64,000 nt of DNA from Paenibacillus sp. FSL R5-0912 (GTDB lineage Bacteria > Bacillota > Bacilli > Paenibacillales > Paenibacillaceae), in assembly GCF_000758605.1 (NCBI RefSeq), contig NZ_CP009282.1:3534001-3598000 (forward strand). The letters are read 5' to 3'. The notes beneath the pieces are model-generated. The model was given only the letters and a program-made list of their open reading frames with translations, did not search any database and was not told where the DNA came from. Of this stretch, positions 56,634 through 64,000 are shown one piece after another. How positions within the stretch are numbered: position 1 is the stretch's first letter; every line of letters starts with the position of its first letter. A program made the translations under genes and the position numbers.

Positions 56634-58123
56634 ACAATCTGCTGGTACTGCCTTTGCTGATTCCGGCCTTTACGGCGGTCATCCTGATTTTTCTGAAGGA
56701 AAGAATTAACCTGCAGCGTATAATCAGTGCAATCAGTGTATTTGTCAATATTGCTGTTGCGATAATTATTGTGTATCAGGTGAATACAAACGGGATTCAA
56801 ACGCTGTACATGGGAGGGTGGCTGCCGCCCTACGGCATCGTCTTTGTTGCTGATATGTTTGCGGCATTGCTGGTATTAACCACGGCGGTTGTAGGCGCGG
56901 CCTGCCTGTTCTTTTCCTTCGCAAGCATTGGGGAACAGCGGGAGCGGTTCTACTACTATACCTTCTTCCACTTCCTGCTGACCGGTGTGTTCGGCTCCTT
57001 CCTTACGGGAGACCTGTTTAATCTGTTCGTATGCTTCGAGGTATTGCTGGTTGCCTCCTATGCGATGATTGTACTGGGCGGAACCCGGGTTCAGCTGCGG
57101 GAGACACTGAAATATATTCTTGTCAATGTGATCTCCTCCAGCTTGTTCGTAGCGGCAATTGCTTATCTGTACGCTGCGACAGGTACGCTTAACATGGCGC
57201 ATCTGGCGGTCCGTGTAGCGGAGGCGGGGCAGGGCGGTGTCATGAATGTAATTGCTGTACTGCTGCTGCTGGTCTTCTCGCTCAAAGCCGGTCTGCTACT
57301 GTTCTTCTGGCTGCCGGATTCATACAGTGCTCCTCCCCTGGCTGTAAGGGCGCTGTTCGGAGCCTTGCTGACCAAAGTTGGGCTGTATGCCATCACACGT
57401 ACATTCTCCCTGATTTTTGTTCATGATCCGGGGCTGACACATACGCTGATCGGCTGGATGGCCGGAGCAACAATGATTCTTGGAGCTGTCGGCGCGCTGG
57501 CTTACAATGATCTGAGCCGGATTTTTAATTACAATATTGTGATTAGCGTAGGCTTTATTGCCTTTGGCATATCGGTGGCAACCCAGGATTCATTAAACGG
57601 GGTAGTGTTCTATCTGATGCACGACATGATTGCCAAGGCGCTGCTGTTCTTCCTGGGCGGTATGATTATTGCAGCGTCAGGAACGGAGCAGCTACGGCAA
57701 ATGGGCGGCCTGATCCGCCGGTATCCATGGACGGGCTGGATGTTTTTCATCCTGACTCTGGCGCTGGTGGGCGTTCCGCCGCTTAGCGGTTTCGCGGGGA
57801 AAGTGATGATGGTCCGCAGCGGCTTCGGGGAGCAGCACGTCGCTCTTGCACTTATTGCACTGGCGTCAAGCTTCGTTGTGCTCTATTCGCTGATCAAAGT
57901 GTTCCAGGAAGTGTTCTGGGGTGGTGAAAGAAGCGAGGAAGAAGTCCACCCGCTGCGCTACAAAGCAATGATGGCACCGGCCGCAGTGCTGTTTGTCCTC
58001 ATCATCCTGATGGGGGTCGGCGCCGAAACGGTGAACGGGCTTGTGGCCCAAGCCGGGGCCGTGCTGGCTGATCCGGCAGAGTACATTAACGCTGTGTACA
58101 TTAACGCTGTCATGAAGGAGTAG
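56630..58123 (+). CDS. mrpD: Na+/H+ antiporter subunit D
   Basis: 497 residues, complex I antiporter-like, about 14 membrane helices (FNLFVCFEVLLVASYAMIVL; LLFFWLPDSYSAPPLAVRAL; LIRRYPWTGWMFFILTLALV). Partner of MrpA in ion translocation. The last codons carry a perfect 15-bp tandem duplication (58081-58110) giving YINAVYINAV before the terminal MKE. Confidence 0.95.
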   Translation: MNNLLVLPLLIPAFTAVILIFLKERINLQRIISAISVFVNIAVAIIIVYQVNTNGIQTLYMGGWLPPYGIVFVADMFAALLVLTTAVVGAACLFFSFASIGEQRERFYYYTFFHFLLTGVFGSFLTGDLFNLFVCFEVLLVASYAMIVLGGTRVQLRETLKYILVNVISSSLFVAAIAYLYAATGTLNMAHLAVRVAEAGQGGVMNVIAVLLLLVFSLKAGLLLFFWLPDSYSAPPLAVRALFGALLTKVGLYAITRTFSLIFVHDPGLTHTLIGWMAGATMILGAVGALAYNDLSRIFNYNIVISVGFIAFGISVATQDSLNGVVFYLMHDMIAKALLFFLGGMIIAASGTEQLRQMGGLIRRYPWTGWMFFILTLALVGVPPLSGFAGKVMMVRSGFGEQHVALALIALASSFVVLYSLIKVFQEVFWGGERSEEEVHPLRYKAMMAPAAVLFVLIILMGVGAETVNGLVAQAGAVLADPAEYINAVYINAVMKE

Positions 58124-58129
58124 ATGAAG

Positions 58130-58609
58130 ATGGCCTTTCAAATATTATTAAATCTCATGATAGCGTTCTTGTGGATGTTCCTGAATAATGACTGGACGGC
58201 CTCCGGCTTCATTGTCGGGTATGTGCTGGGTATTGCCGTTCTTATGGCTATGCGGCGTTTCTTCGACGGGCGGCTGTATCTTGGCAAGGTATGGGCTATT
58301 GTGAAGCTGGCTGGCCTGCTGCTGCGGGAACTGGTTGTATCCAGCTATATCGTGGTCAAGGCGGTGCTTCGGCCGAACCTCAACATCCGCCCGGCCATCC
58401 TAATGTACCACACGGAGCTGGAGTCGGACTGGGAGGTTGCCGTGCTGATTACACTGCTCTGCTTGACTCCGGGGTCCGTGGTGCTGGAAGTATCCAAAGA
58501 TAACCGGACGTTATACATTCATGCGATGGATATACAGGATGTGGAACAGTTCGGCGCGAATATCCGCAATACGTTCGAACGAGCGATTCTGGAGGTGACC
58601 CGTTCATGA
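58130..58609 (+). CDS. mrpE: Na+/H+ antiporter subunit E
   Basis: 159 residues with N-terminal membrane helices (MAFQILLNLMIAFLWMFLNN) and a cytoplasmic tail (LITLLCLTPGSVVLEVSKDN). ATG 58130 is chosen because AAGGAG lies 9 bases upstream and the family begins MAFQ; ATG 58124 directly follows the mrpD stop. It overlaps mrpF by four bases. Confidence 0.95.
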   Translation: MAFQILLNLMIAFLWMFLNNDWTASGFIVGYVLGIAVLMAMRRFFDGRLYLGKVWAIVKLAGLLLRELVVSSYIVVKAVLRPNLNIRPAILMYHTELESDWEVAVLITLLCLTPGSVVLEVSKDNRTLYIHAMDIQDVEQFGANIRNTFERAILEVTRS

Positions 58610-58899
58610 TTCATTTTATACTCATGCTGTCGCTTTCGATCATGGTCATTTCGATTGCAATTTGCGCCTGGAGGCTGGTCAAAGGACCCTCGCTGCCTGA
58701 CCGGGTCGCAGCACTCGATACAATCGGAATCAACCTGCTGGCGATGGTGGCGGTTCTCTCGATCCTGTTCAAGACTGAGGCCTTCATTGAATACATTCTG
58801 CTGATCGGCATTCTCTCTTTCATCGGAACTATGGCGCTGGCCAGATATATCGAAAGGGGAGTGGTGTTTGAATATGGAAATGATCAAGACGGCCGTTGA
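58606..58899 (+). CDS. mrpF: Na+/H+ antiporter subunit F
   Basis: 97 residues, three membrane helices, with the family core RLVKGPSLPDRVAALDTIGI and a final EYILLIGILSFIGTMALARY. Four-base overlap with mrpE and 32-base overlap with mrpG. Confidence 0.95.
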   Translation: MIHFILMLSLSIMVISIAICAWRLVKGPSLPDRVAALDTIGINLLAMVAVLSILFKTEAFIEYILLIGILSFIGTMALARYIERGVVFEYGNDQDGR

Positions 58900-59257
58900 A
58901 TTGCTGTTCGTATTGCTTATCCTGACAGGTGCACTCCTCAGTGCTGTCAGCTCTGTGGGGCTGATCCGTCTGCCGGATGTCTACTTAAGATCACATGCTG
59001 CTGCCAAAAGCGCTACGCTTGGTGTATTGTGTGTGCTCAGCGGGGCGTTTCTCTACTTTGCTTTTTTTCTCGATTACGTCAGTGCAAAGCTGCTGCTGGG
59101 GATTGTCTTCGTATTTATGACTTCACCGTTGTCAGCCCACCTGACCGGCCGGGCGGCCTACCGCTCCGGTGTTCCGCTGTGGAACCGCCGTATCCAGGAT
59201 GACCTCAAAGAGGTGCTGGAGAAGGAACGGATCAAGTCGGATTCTTCAACGTCATAG
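58868..59257 (+). CDS. mrpG: Na+/H+ antiporter subunit G
   Basis: 129 residues, three membrane helices (GALLSAVSSVGLIRLPDVYL and RSHAAAKSATLGVL are family hallmarks; FVFMTSPLSAHLTGRAAYRS). TTG 58868 is six bases from AGGGGAG; ATG 58874 or 58880 are alternatives. Last gene of the operon. Confidence 0.94.
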   Translation: MNMEMIKTAVELLFVLLILTGALLSAVSSVGLIRLPDVYLRSHAAAKSATLGVLCVLSGAFLYFAFFLDYVSAKLLLGIVFVFMTSPLSAHLTGRAAYRSGVPLWNRRIQDDLKEVLEKERIKSDSSTS

Positions 59258-59273
59258 CCGTAAGGTGTAAACA

Positions 59274-59312
59274 GGGATGTCCTCCAGGCCATAAATGGTC
59301 TGAGGGACATCC
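59274..59312. terminator. Hairpin between mrp operon and MFS gene
   Basis: CAGGGATGTCC pairs with GGACATCCCTG, with an inner CAG/CTG and GCCA/TGGT helix. It lies between convergent genes. The T tract is poor. Confidence 0.65.
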
Positions 59313-59322
59313 CTGCCCTGGT

Positions 59323-60576
59323 TTATTGTGAAAGCTGCTGCGGAGAATTGTGATTCTGTGCAGTCCGTCTGCGGTACAGATGCAGCAGTGCGTATGAGAG
59401 GACGAACGCAGCTGTAACCAGCCATAGAGGGATTCGCGGATCGAGCTTGTACGCCCAGCCGCCGATGATGCCCGCAGGTGCAGTGAACAGCAGGATCAGC
59501 ACGGACAGTGTGGAAAAGACTTTGGCCCGTTTATCGTCATCGATGGCGTTCTGTACGGCAGCCTCCAGATAAGGTGAACTGATCATCAGTCCCACGGCTG
59601 CCAGTATGGTGCTGAGTCCGATCCACAAGAGGCTGGACGAAGGATATAACACCAGCATAGCATTGGACAGCGCAGATAGTCCGAAGCCGGCCATCATGGA
59701 GCGGTTGGCGCTCTGGTCCGGGATTTTGGGCATAAGAAGCCATAAGGTCAGCAGCATGATTATAGAGGAGACTGCGGGAAACAGGGAGAGGATACCGCTA
59801 TCCATATGCAGATAATCAGCCAGGTACAGTGACAGATAGGTGCTCTTCAGCGTGGCCTGGAAATTGAACAGGATGTATACGCCGAAGATCAGCAGCAGAT
59901 TGCGTTCCACCCACAGCTCACGGAATGCTCCGCCATATTCGACCATAATTTCCCGCAGTCCAAGTTCACGTGTTTCCTGACGTTTCCTTATTCCGGCTTC
60001 GGTTTCACGGGTCGTTAGCTGACGGCCGACGAACTGGAAGGTCATGAACAGAAACGCGAGCACATACATCATCCGCATCCCCTGAATCATGCCGTACTGG
60101 TGTACAAGCAGACCGCCCAGCGGTGCAAACAGCCCTCCGATGACACCGATAATCTGCAGCAGCGTGAAGACATACGTCCGGTCAGAGGGCCGGGTGTCCT
60201 CGACAATCAGGCAGTAAAAGGCAATATGCGGGACACGCTGGAAGCCGTTTATGACCGCAGCAGCTACAAAAAACCACAGATTGTGTGAAAACGCCCATAA
60301 TAGAGTTGCCAGGCTCCAGCTAAGCAGGTCAAAGTATAAAATAGCCCGCTTGCGTCCCAGACGGTCCGTCAAATATCCGCTGATTAATGAAGAGAATACC
60401 TGTACGATCAGTCCGATCGTGGTAATCCAGCCGATGTTCAGCTCCGACAGTCCCAGCTCGTACATATAAAGCGTGGCATAGGTGGAGAACATGCTGTAGG
60501 GAATCAGGAAAAAAGGTTCAAAGGTTAAGCAGCCCCGGCTGTTTCCCTGCAGCCGCGGAAATAAAGGTTTGGCCAT
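59323..60576 (-). CDS. MFS transporter (drug-efflux-like)
   Basis: 417 residues, twelve membrane helices (PYSMFSTYATLYMYELGLSE; GYLTDRLGRKRAILYFDLLS as motif A; GGLFAPLGGLLVHQYGMI). TGGAGG stands before ATG. It resembles MdtG/YfiS-type pumps of Bacillales. No regulator adjoins and no substrate can be named. Confidence 0.87.
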   Translation of the reverse strand: MAKPLFPRLQGNSRGCLTFEPFFLIPYSMFSTYATLYMYELGLSELNIGWITTIGLIVQVFSSLISGYLTDRLGRKRAILYFDLLSWSLATLLWAFSHNLWFFVAAAVINGFQRVPHIAFYCLIVEDTRPSDRTYVFTLLQIIGVIGGLFAPLGGLLVHQYGMIQGMRMMYVLAFLFMTFQFVGRQLTTRETEAGIRKRQETRELGLREIMVEYGGAFRELWVERNLLLIFGVYILFNFQATLKSTYLSLYLADYLHMDSGILSLFPAVSSIIMLLTLWLLMPKIPDQSANRSMMAGFGLSALSNAMLVLYPSSSLLWIGLSTILAAVGLMISSPYLEAAVQNAIDDDKRAKVFSTLSVLILLFTAPAGIIGGWAYKLDPRIPLWLVTAAFVLSYALLHLYRRRTAQNHNSPQQLSQ

Positions 60577-60750
60577 GATTAAATCCTCCAGGGTTGTCTG
60601 TAAAGTAAGGAAAGGTCCAAACCATTAAATGATAATTACAGGACAATGTCAACAACAAAACACAGCTTAGTTGCAGTAGTGCCTGAAGTTACTGTAGACT
60701 GGTTAGAAAAGATTTTGTGCTCGGGATGAAATTTACATAAGGTGGTTAAC

Positions 60751-61863
60751 ATGTATATCCTTATCGGAATCGTATTTATCATTGTATATGCCTTAATTGT
60801 ATTCTACATCGGCTGGAGCGGCTGGGGCTGGATCAAGCCGGTAGTGTCTGGCAGGTTCCGGCTATTCTATATCCTTGCGCTTGTTTTTCTGGCCAGCTCG
60901 CTGATCCTGTCCAGAGTGGTCGCAGGATCGGCCATTTTAAGTGTTATCGGCAGCTACTGGCTGGCATTGTTCAGCTTATTGATTATGCTGCTGCCGCTTG
61001 TTCATCTATCGGTCTGGTTAACGAAGCTGAGCAGGCTGCCGCGTCATGCCGTTCAGAAGTGGTCGGGGATTCTTACTATGCTGCTGCTGGCCGGTCTGCT
61101 TGGATTCGGGAGCTTCAACGCTTACAGTCCGGTTGTCCGTTCGTATGACATACAGATCGACAAGGCAGGTCCGGCGCAAGGTGAACTTCATATTGTGATG
61201 GCCTCTGATATGCATTTTGGCTATTTGTCGGGTAAAAGCCATGCGCTGCGGATGGTAAAGGAGATCAATGCGCTGAAGCCGGATATTGTCTTATTCCCCG
61301 GTGATATTGTAGATGATGATATTGTGCCGTATAAGGACAAGGGCATCGGTGCGATTTTAGCGGAGATTGAAGCGCCGCTCGGCGTGTATGCTTCTCTGGG
61401 CAATCATGACCGCTTCAAAGGCGGGACGGAGGAGATCATCAGTCTTCTGGAGGAGAGCGGGATTCAGGTCCTCTATGATGAAGCCATTGAGGTGGGAGAC
61501 TGGCTGACGCTGATCGGGCGGAAGGATTATAGTGATAAGGAACGTGCGAAGCTGGAGGATCTGACCAAGAACACAGATCCTGCTAAGCCGGTGTTTATGC
61601 TGGAGCATCAACCGGTCGGTTTCGACACAGCAGAGGAGCAGGGGATTGATCTGATGGTCTCCGGTCATACCCACCGCGGACAGATTGCGCCTGCCAATAT
61701 ATTGACTGACAGATTGTTTGAGAATGACTGGGGATATCTGCAGAAAGGGCAGCTCCATTCCATAGTATCCTCCGGATATGGATTCTGGGGTCCGCCGATC
61801 CGTATCGGATCGCGGTCGGAGGTAGTATCCATTCATGTGAATTTTAATCATTCAGAGCGATAG
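60751..61863 (+). CDS. Membrane-bound metallophosphoesterase (YkuE/YaeI-like)
   Basis: 370 residues from ATG 60751 (AAGGTGG upstream; GTG 60742 also in frame). Four N-terminal membrane helices precede a calcineurin-like phosphoesterase domain from about residue 145 with all metal motifs: MASDMHFG, LFPGDIVDDD, SLGNHDRF, MLEHQPVG and VSGHTHRGQ. Relatives such as YkuE and YaeI are secreted or membrane phosphoesterases acting on lipids. Single gene. Confidence 0.9.
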   Translation: MYILIGIVFIIVYALIVFYIGWSGWGWIKPVVSGRFRLFYILALVFLASSLILSRVVAGSAILSVIGSYWLALFSLLIMLLPLVHLSVWLTKLSRLPRHAVQKWSGILTMLLLAGLLGFGSFNAYSPVVRSYDIQIDKAGPAQGELHIVMASDMHFGYLSGKSHALRMVKEINALKPDIVLFPGDIVDDDIVPYKDKGIGAILAEIEAPLGVYASLGNHDRFKGGTEEIISLLEESGIQVLYDEAIEVGDWLTLIGRKDYSDKERAKLEDLTKNTDPAKPVFMLEHQPVGFDTAEEQGIDLMVSGHTHRGQIAPANILTDRLFENDWGYLQKGQLHSIVSSGYGFWGPPIRIGSRSEVVSIHVNFNHSER

Positions 61864-61869
61864 TACAAG

Positions 61870-61905
61870 AAGGGTCCATCCGGATATTCGGATGGGCCTT
61901 TCTTG
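61870..61905. terminator. Terminator between phosphoesterase and photolyase genes
   Basis: AAGGGTCCATCCG pairs with CGGATGGGCCTT around a short loop, followed by TTCTTG on plus; shared by convergent genes. Confidence 0.7.
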
Positions 61906-61916
61906 TTATAAGCAGC

Positions 61917-63287
61917 TCACTCTTGAGACGCAGCTCCTTTGCTGCTCAATATTTCCTTGTAGAGTTCTATAGCCAGCGCCCGTGACCGCTTAAGATCAAC
62001 AATGGCATCAGCGCGGGGCAGGTGGATGGCCTGGTCTGACAGTTCTGACAGCTCAGGCATCCAGGTGCGTATATAGCTGCCGCTTGGGTTGTGGGTCTGA
62101 GACTGGGTTACCGGATTCATCACCCGGAAGTAAGGCGAGGCATCGTACCCGAGTGAAGAGCTCCACAGCCAGCCGCCGCGGTTCAAAGTATTGTCATAAT
62201 CGCTAAGCTTCAGCCGGAAGTAGCGCTCCCCGTAAATAAACGGGCAGCCGAGATTCTTGGTCAGGAACATCGCAGTAATCATCCGCAGCCGGTTTGGCAT
62301 CCAGCCGGTTTCATTCAACTGGCGCATAGCTGCATCAATGACCGGAATACCGGTCTTACCGCTGGACCATGCCTCGAAATTACATGTCCCCAGAGCAGAC
62401 AGATCATATACATTCTCGTAGTTGAAATAATCAGGTTCCAGCCGCGCCTGATACAGATAGAAATCCCTCCAGGCCAGCTGTCTGAGCCATTCTTCCCCTA
62501 AGTGCCCGTTCTCCGTAAGCCGGCTATAGACCGTCCGGACAGAAATCGCCCCTGTATTAAGATGCCTGCTGAGCCGGCTTGTCCCTTCCTGCGAATAGTT
62601 ATCACGGTGTGCCGCATAATGCTGCAGCTCCGTTTGCAGGAAATCCTCAAGCAGATGACGGGGACTCATCGTCTGCGCAGGCTGGGCAAGCGCTGTGAGC
62701 TGCCGGGTAATCTCTCCGGGAATCCGGAAGGTGTCAGTTATTTGCGGATGAATGTCCACGGTTTGCAGTTCCTGCAGACCCGCAGAGTAGGGAGGCCGGA
62801 AGCGTTCCGAGAGAAAACTGCGCCAGCGGCGGTAAAAGGGGGTGAATACCTTAAAGGGCTCACTCCGCCCGCACCAATCCATGAAATCTTCCAGGTCACA
62901 GAGCATGCTGTCATGATGGGTGTGAAACCGGAGGCTCAGCGCATGGGCCGTGTCACGAAGAAGCCTGTCTCTTTTCAGAGCATAGGGGGTATAGTCGGCA
63001 TGGATCCTAACCTCATGAATCGGGTGAACCCCGGCCAGACTCCTTAAGATAGCATCCGGCTCCCCGTAAAGAATATGGAGAAGCTTACCTTGACGTTCAT
63101 ATTCCTGCTGCAGGGTGGATACATGCTGGAGGAAATTCAGGCCGCTATGCTCAAGATAACGTTCATTCCGTAACAAAAAAGGCTCCAGAATCAATACATG
63201 CAGGGAGTTTTCCTGCGCAGAGCAGATGGCGTCAAAAGCCGGAAGATCATCTGTCCGCAGATCCTTCCGGTGAATGAACAGAATCAT
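61917..63287 (-). CDS. phrB: Deoxyribodipyrimidine photolyase (class I)
   Basis: Light-driven repair of cyclobutane pyrimidine dimers. 456 residues. N-terminal antenna domain (MILFIHRKDLRTDDLPAFDA) and C-terminal FAD domain (EEWLRQLAWRDFYLYQ; GIPVIDAAMRQLNETGWMPN; GGWLWSSSLGYDASPYFRVM). The Trp chain and the DxxLNRGGWLW region look intact. It overlaps the upstream gene by four bases (ATGA), so the two are co-translated. Confidence 0.94.
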   Translation of the reverse strand: MILFIHRKDLRTDDLPAFDAICSAQENSLHVLILEPFLLRNERYLEHSGLNFLQHVSTLQQEYERQGKLLHILYGEPDAILRSLAGVHPIHEVRIHADYTPYALKRDRLLRDTAHALSLRFHTHHDSMLCDLEDFMDWCGRSEPFKVFTPFYRRWRSFLSERFRPPYSAGLQELQTVDIHPQITDTFRIPGEITRQLTALAQPAQTMSPRHLLEDFLQTELQHYAAHRDNYSQEGTSRLSRHLNTGAISVRTVYSRLTENGHLGEEWLRQLAWRDFYLYQARLEPDYFNYENVYDLSALGTCNFEAWSSGKTGIPVIDAAMRQLNETGWMPNRLRMITAMFLTKNLGCPFIYGERYFRLKLSDYDNTLNRGGWLWSSSLGYDASPYFRVMNPVTQSQTHNPSGSYIRTWMPELSELSDQAIHLPRADAIVDLKRSRALAIELYKEILSSKGAASQE

Positions 63288-63811
63288 AGCTGTAATTCCT
63301 TTGGTTCATACAACCGGGTTAAGGCCTGCATATGCTGATCGTTCATGGGAGCTACTCTCGAAAAATAAGGCAGCTGCCATTTCTGCGCAGCAGAAGCCTG
63401 CTTATTAGTCACGGTATCCCAGTCCGGATACACGCGCATTGCCATTTTTCCTGGTGCATCCTTGTCCGCCAGCACCCCTTGCATTCTCAGCACGTCTTTG
63501 GGAAAGACGAACTGTCCACTCTCCCCGCTGAAGGGATGGAAGGTGTGGATTACCAATATATCGGGAGCGTTCATATAGGCAAAAGCCCGGTTTTTCCGCT
63601 CCGCATCCTTTTCCCAGAAGACGACAAACTGCCCTGTCTTCGTTGGGGTGATTTTTGCAACACGGAACCGAACGGACAGAGTATTCAGCTGGAACCACCC
63701 TGCGCCGTATTCGGCATTCTGCGGTTCTTCCCGCACTGAATCAACAGTGAAGCGGGCAGGTGCATAAAACGCATCAGTTATATAAGCTAACGTATTATAA
63801 AAGTTATTCAT
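63284..63811 (-). CDS. MepB-like protein
   Basis: 175 residues matching the MepB family (FTVDSVREEPQNAEYGAGWF; ITPTKTGQFVVFWEKD; FVFPKDVLRMQGVL), first known from the Staphylococcus mepRAB locus; function unknown. Here no MepA or MepR is present; instead it is joined to a photolyase gene by a 4-base overlap. AGAAGG lies upstream of ATG. Confidence 0.85.
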   Translation of the reverse strand: MNNFYNTLAYITDAFYAPARFTVDSVREEPQNAEYGAGWFQLNTLSVRFRVAKITPTKTGQFVVFWEKDAERKNRAFAYMNAPDILVIHTFHPFSGESGQFVFPKDVLRMQGVLADKDAPGKMAMRVYPDWDTVTNKQASAAQKWQLPYFSRVAPMNDQHMQALTRLYEPKELQL

Positions 63812-63966
63812 GAGATGCCTTCTTCCTGAGTGGTTATAATGCTGTCTTCAATTAAGATAATACCAGTCCATCCGGCATAAATGTAAGCTGTCTGTAATGT
63901 TATGGAGATGATATTTGTTAGAATGGGGGAACTGCAGGAATTTACCCGACTAAAGGAGAGGTTTAA

Positions 63967-64000
63967 TTGTCAAGAAAAGGATTTACCGTTATGTTCTCAA
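63967..64000 (+). CDS. Start of an unidentified gene (cut by window end)
   Basis: A TTG start with AAGGAGAGG correctly spaced opens a frame SRKGFTVMFS that runs off the right edge. Eleven codons are too few to name a family. Confidence 0.5.
   Translation, partial: MSRKGFTVMFS

Overview
The window looks like chromosome of a Paenibacillus-type member of the Bacillales (Bacillota). Signs are strong AGGAGG-type ribosome sites, frequent TTG and GTG starts, a LicT-controlled beta-glucoside PTS, a seven-subunit Mrp antiporter, a lone sugar-binding lipoprotein of the type common in Paenibacillus, Gram-positive cre and Fur boxes, and several ECF sigma/anti-sigma pairs. No rRNA, tRNA, CRISPR array, intact insertion sequence or prophage was seen. 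Both window edges cut genes.

Layout. 1-9.1 kb: the end of an oligopeptide ABC ATPase (oppD), a secreted endo-arabinanase, a CynX-type MFS pump with a divergent LysR regulator, an extra fabF with a divergent MmyB-type regulator, citA, and a small beta-rich protein. 9.2-17.6 kb: an MFS relic, exonuclease III, an amidase with a VanZ-RDD membrane protein, two small unknowns, an M29 aminopeptidase and a first ECF sigma/anti-sigma pair. 17.6-20.6 kb is a decay zone holding relics of a GNAT enzyme, a LacI regulator and an SDR enzyme around one intact secreted propeller-like protein. 20.6-25.1 kb: a second ECF/anti-sigma/lipoprotein operon and an unusual carbamoyltransferase. 25.1-31.2 kb: a serine hydrolase with a divergent AraC regulator, and a three-gene membrane operon (2-TM protein, solute-binding/VWA protein, TelA). 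31.4-41.4 kb: an EamA transporter behind a purine-type riboswitch, the licT-bglP-bglH operon with two antiterminator/terminator pairs, a DHA2 MFS pump under a 25-bp palindrome, a HesB-like protein and a cre-controlled solute-binding lipoprotein.

41.4-50.5 kb: a flavin oxidase, a Fur-controlled siderophore ABC operon, a 794-residue protein joining an N-terminal isoprenoid-synthase-like half to a C-terminal polyprenyl synthase, a broken alpha/beta hydrolase with a Fur-like box, and meso-diaminopimelate dehydrogenase. 51-64 kb: glutamate dehydrogenase, a UspA-like protein leading an Mrp antiporter operon (mrpA and mrpB fused, then C-G), an MFS pump, a membrane phosphoesterase, a photolyase with a MepB-like partner, and the first codons of an unidentified gene.

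The best candidates for undescribed biology are the two-part isoprenoid synthase (46.2-48.6 kb), the TelA/VWA operon (27.5-31.2 kb), the riboswitch-controlled EamA exporter (31.4-32.6 kb), and the fabF/MmyB-type regulator pair. All calls come from reading the sequence; no database search was run.
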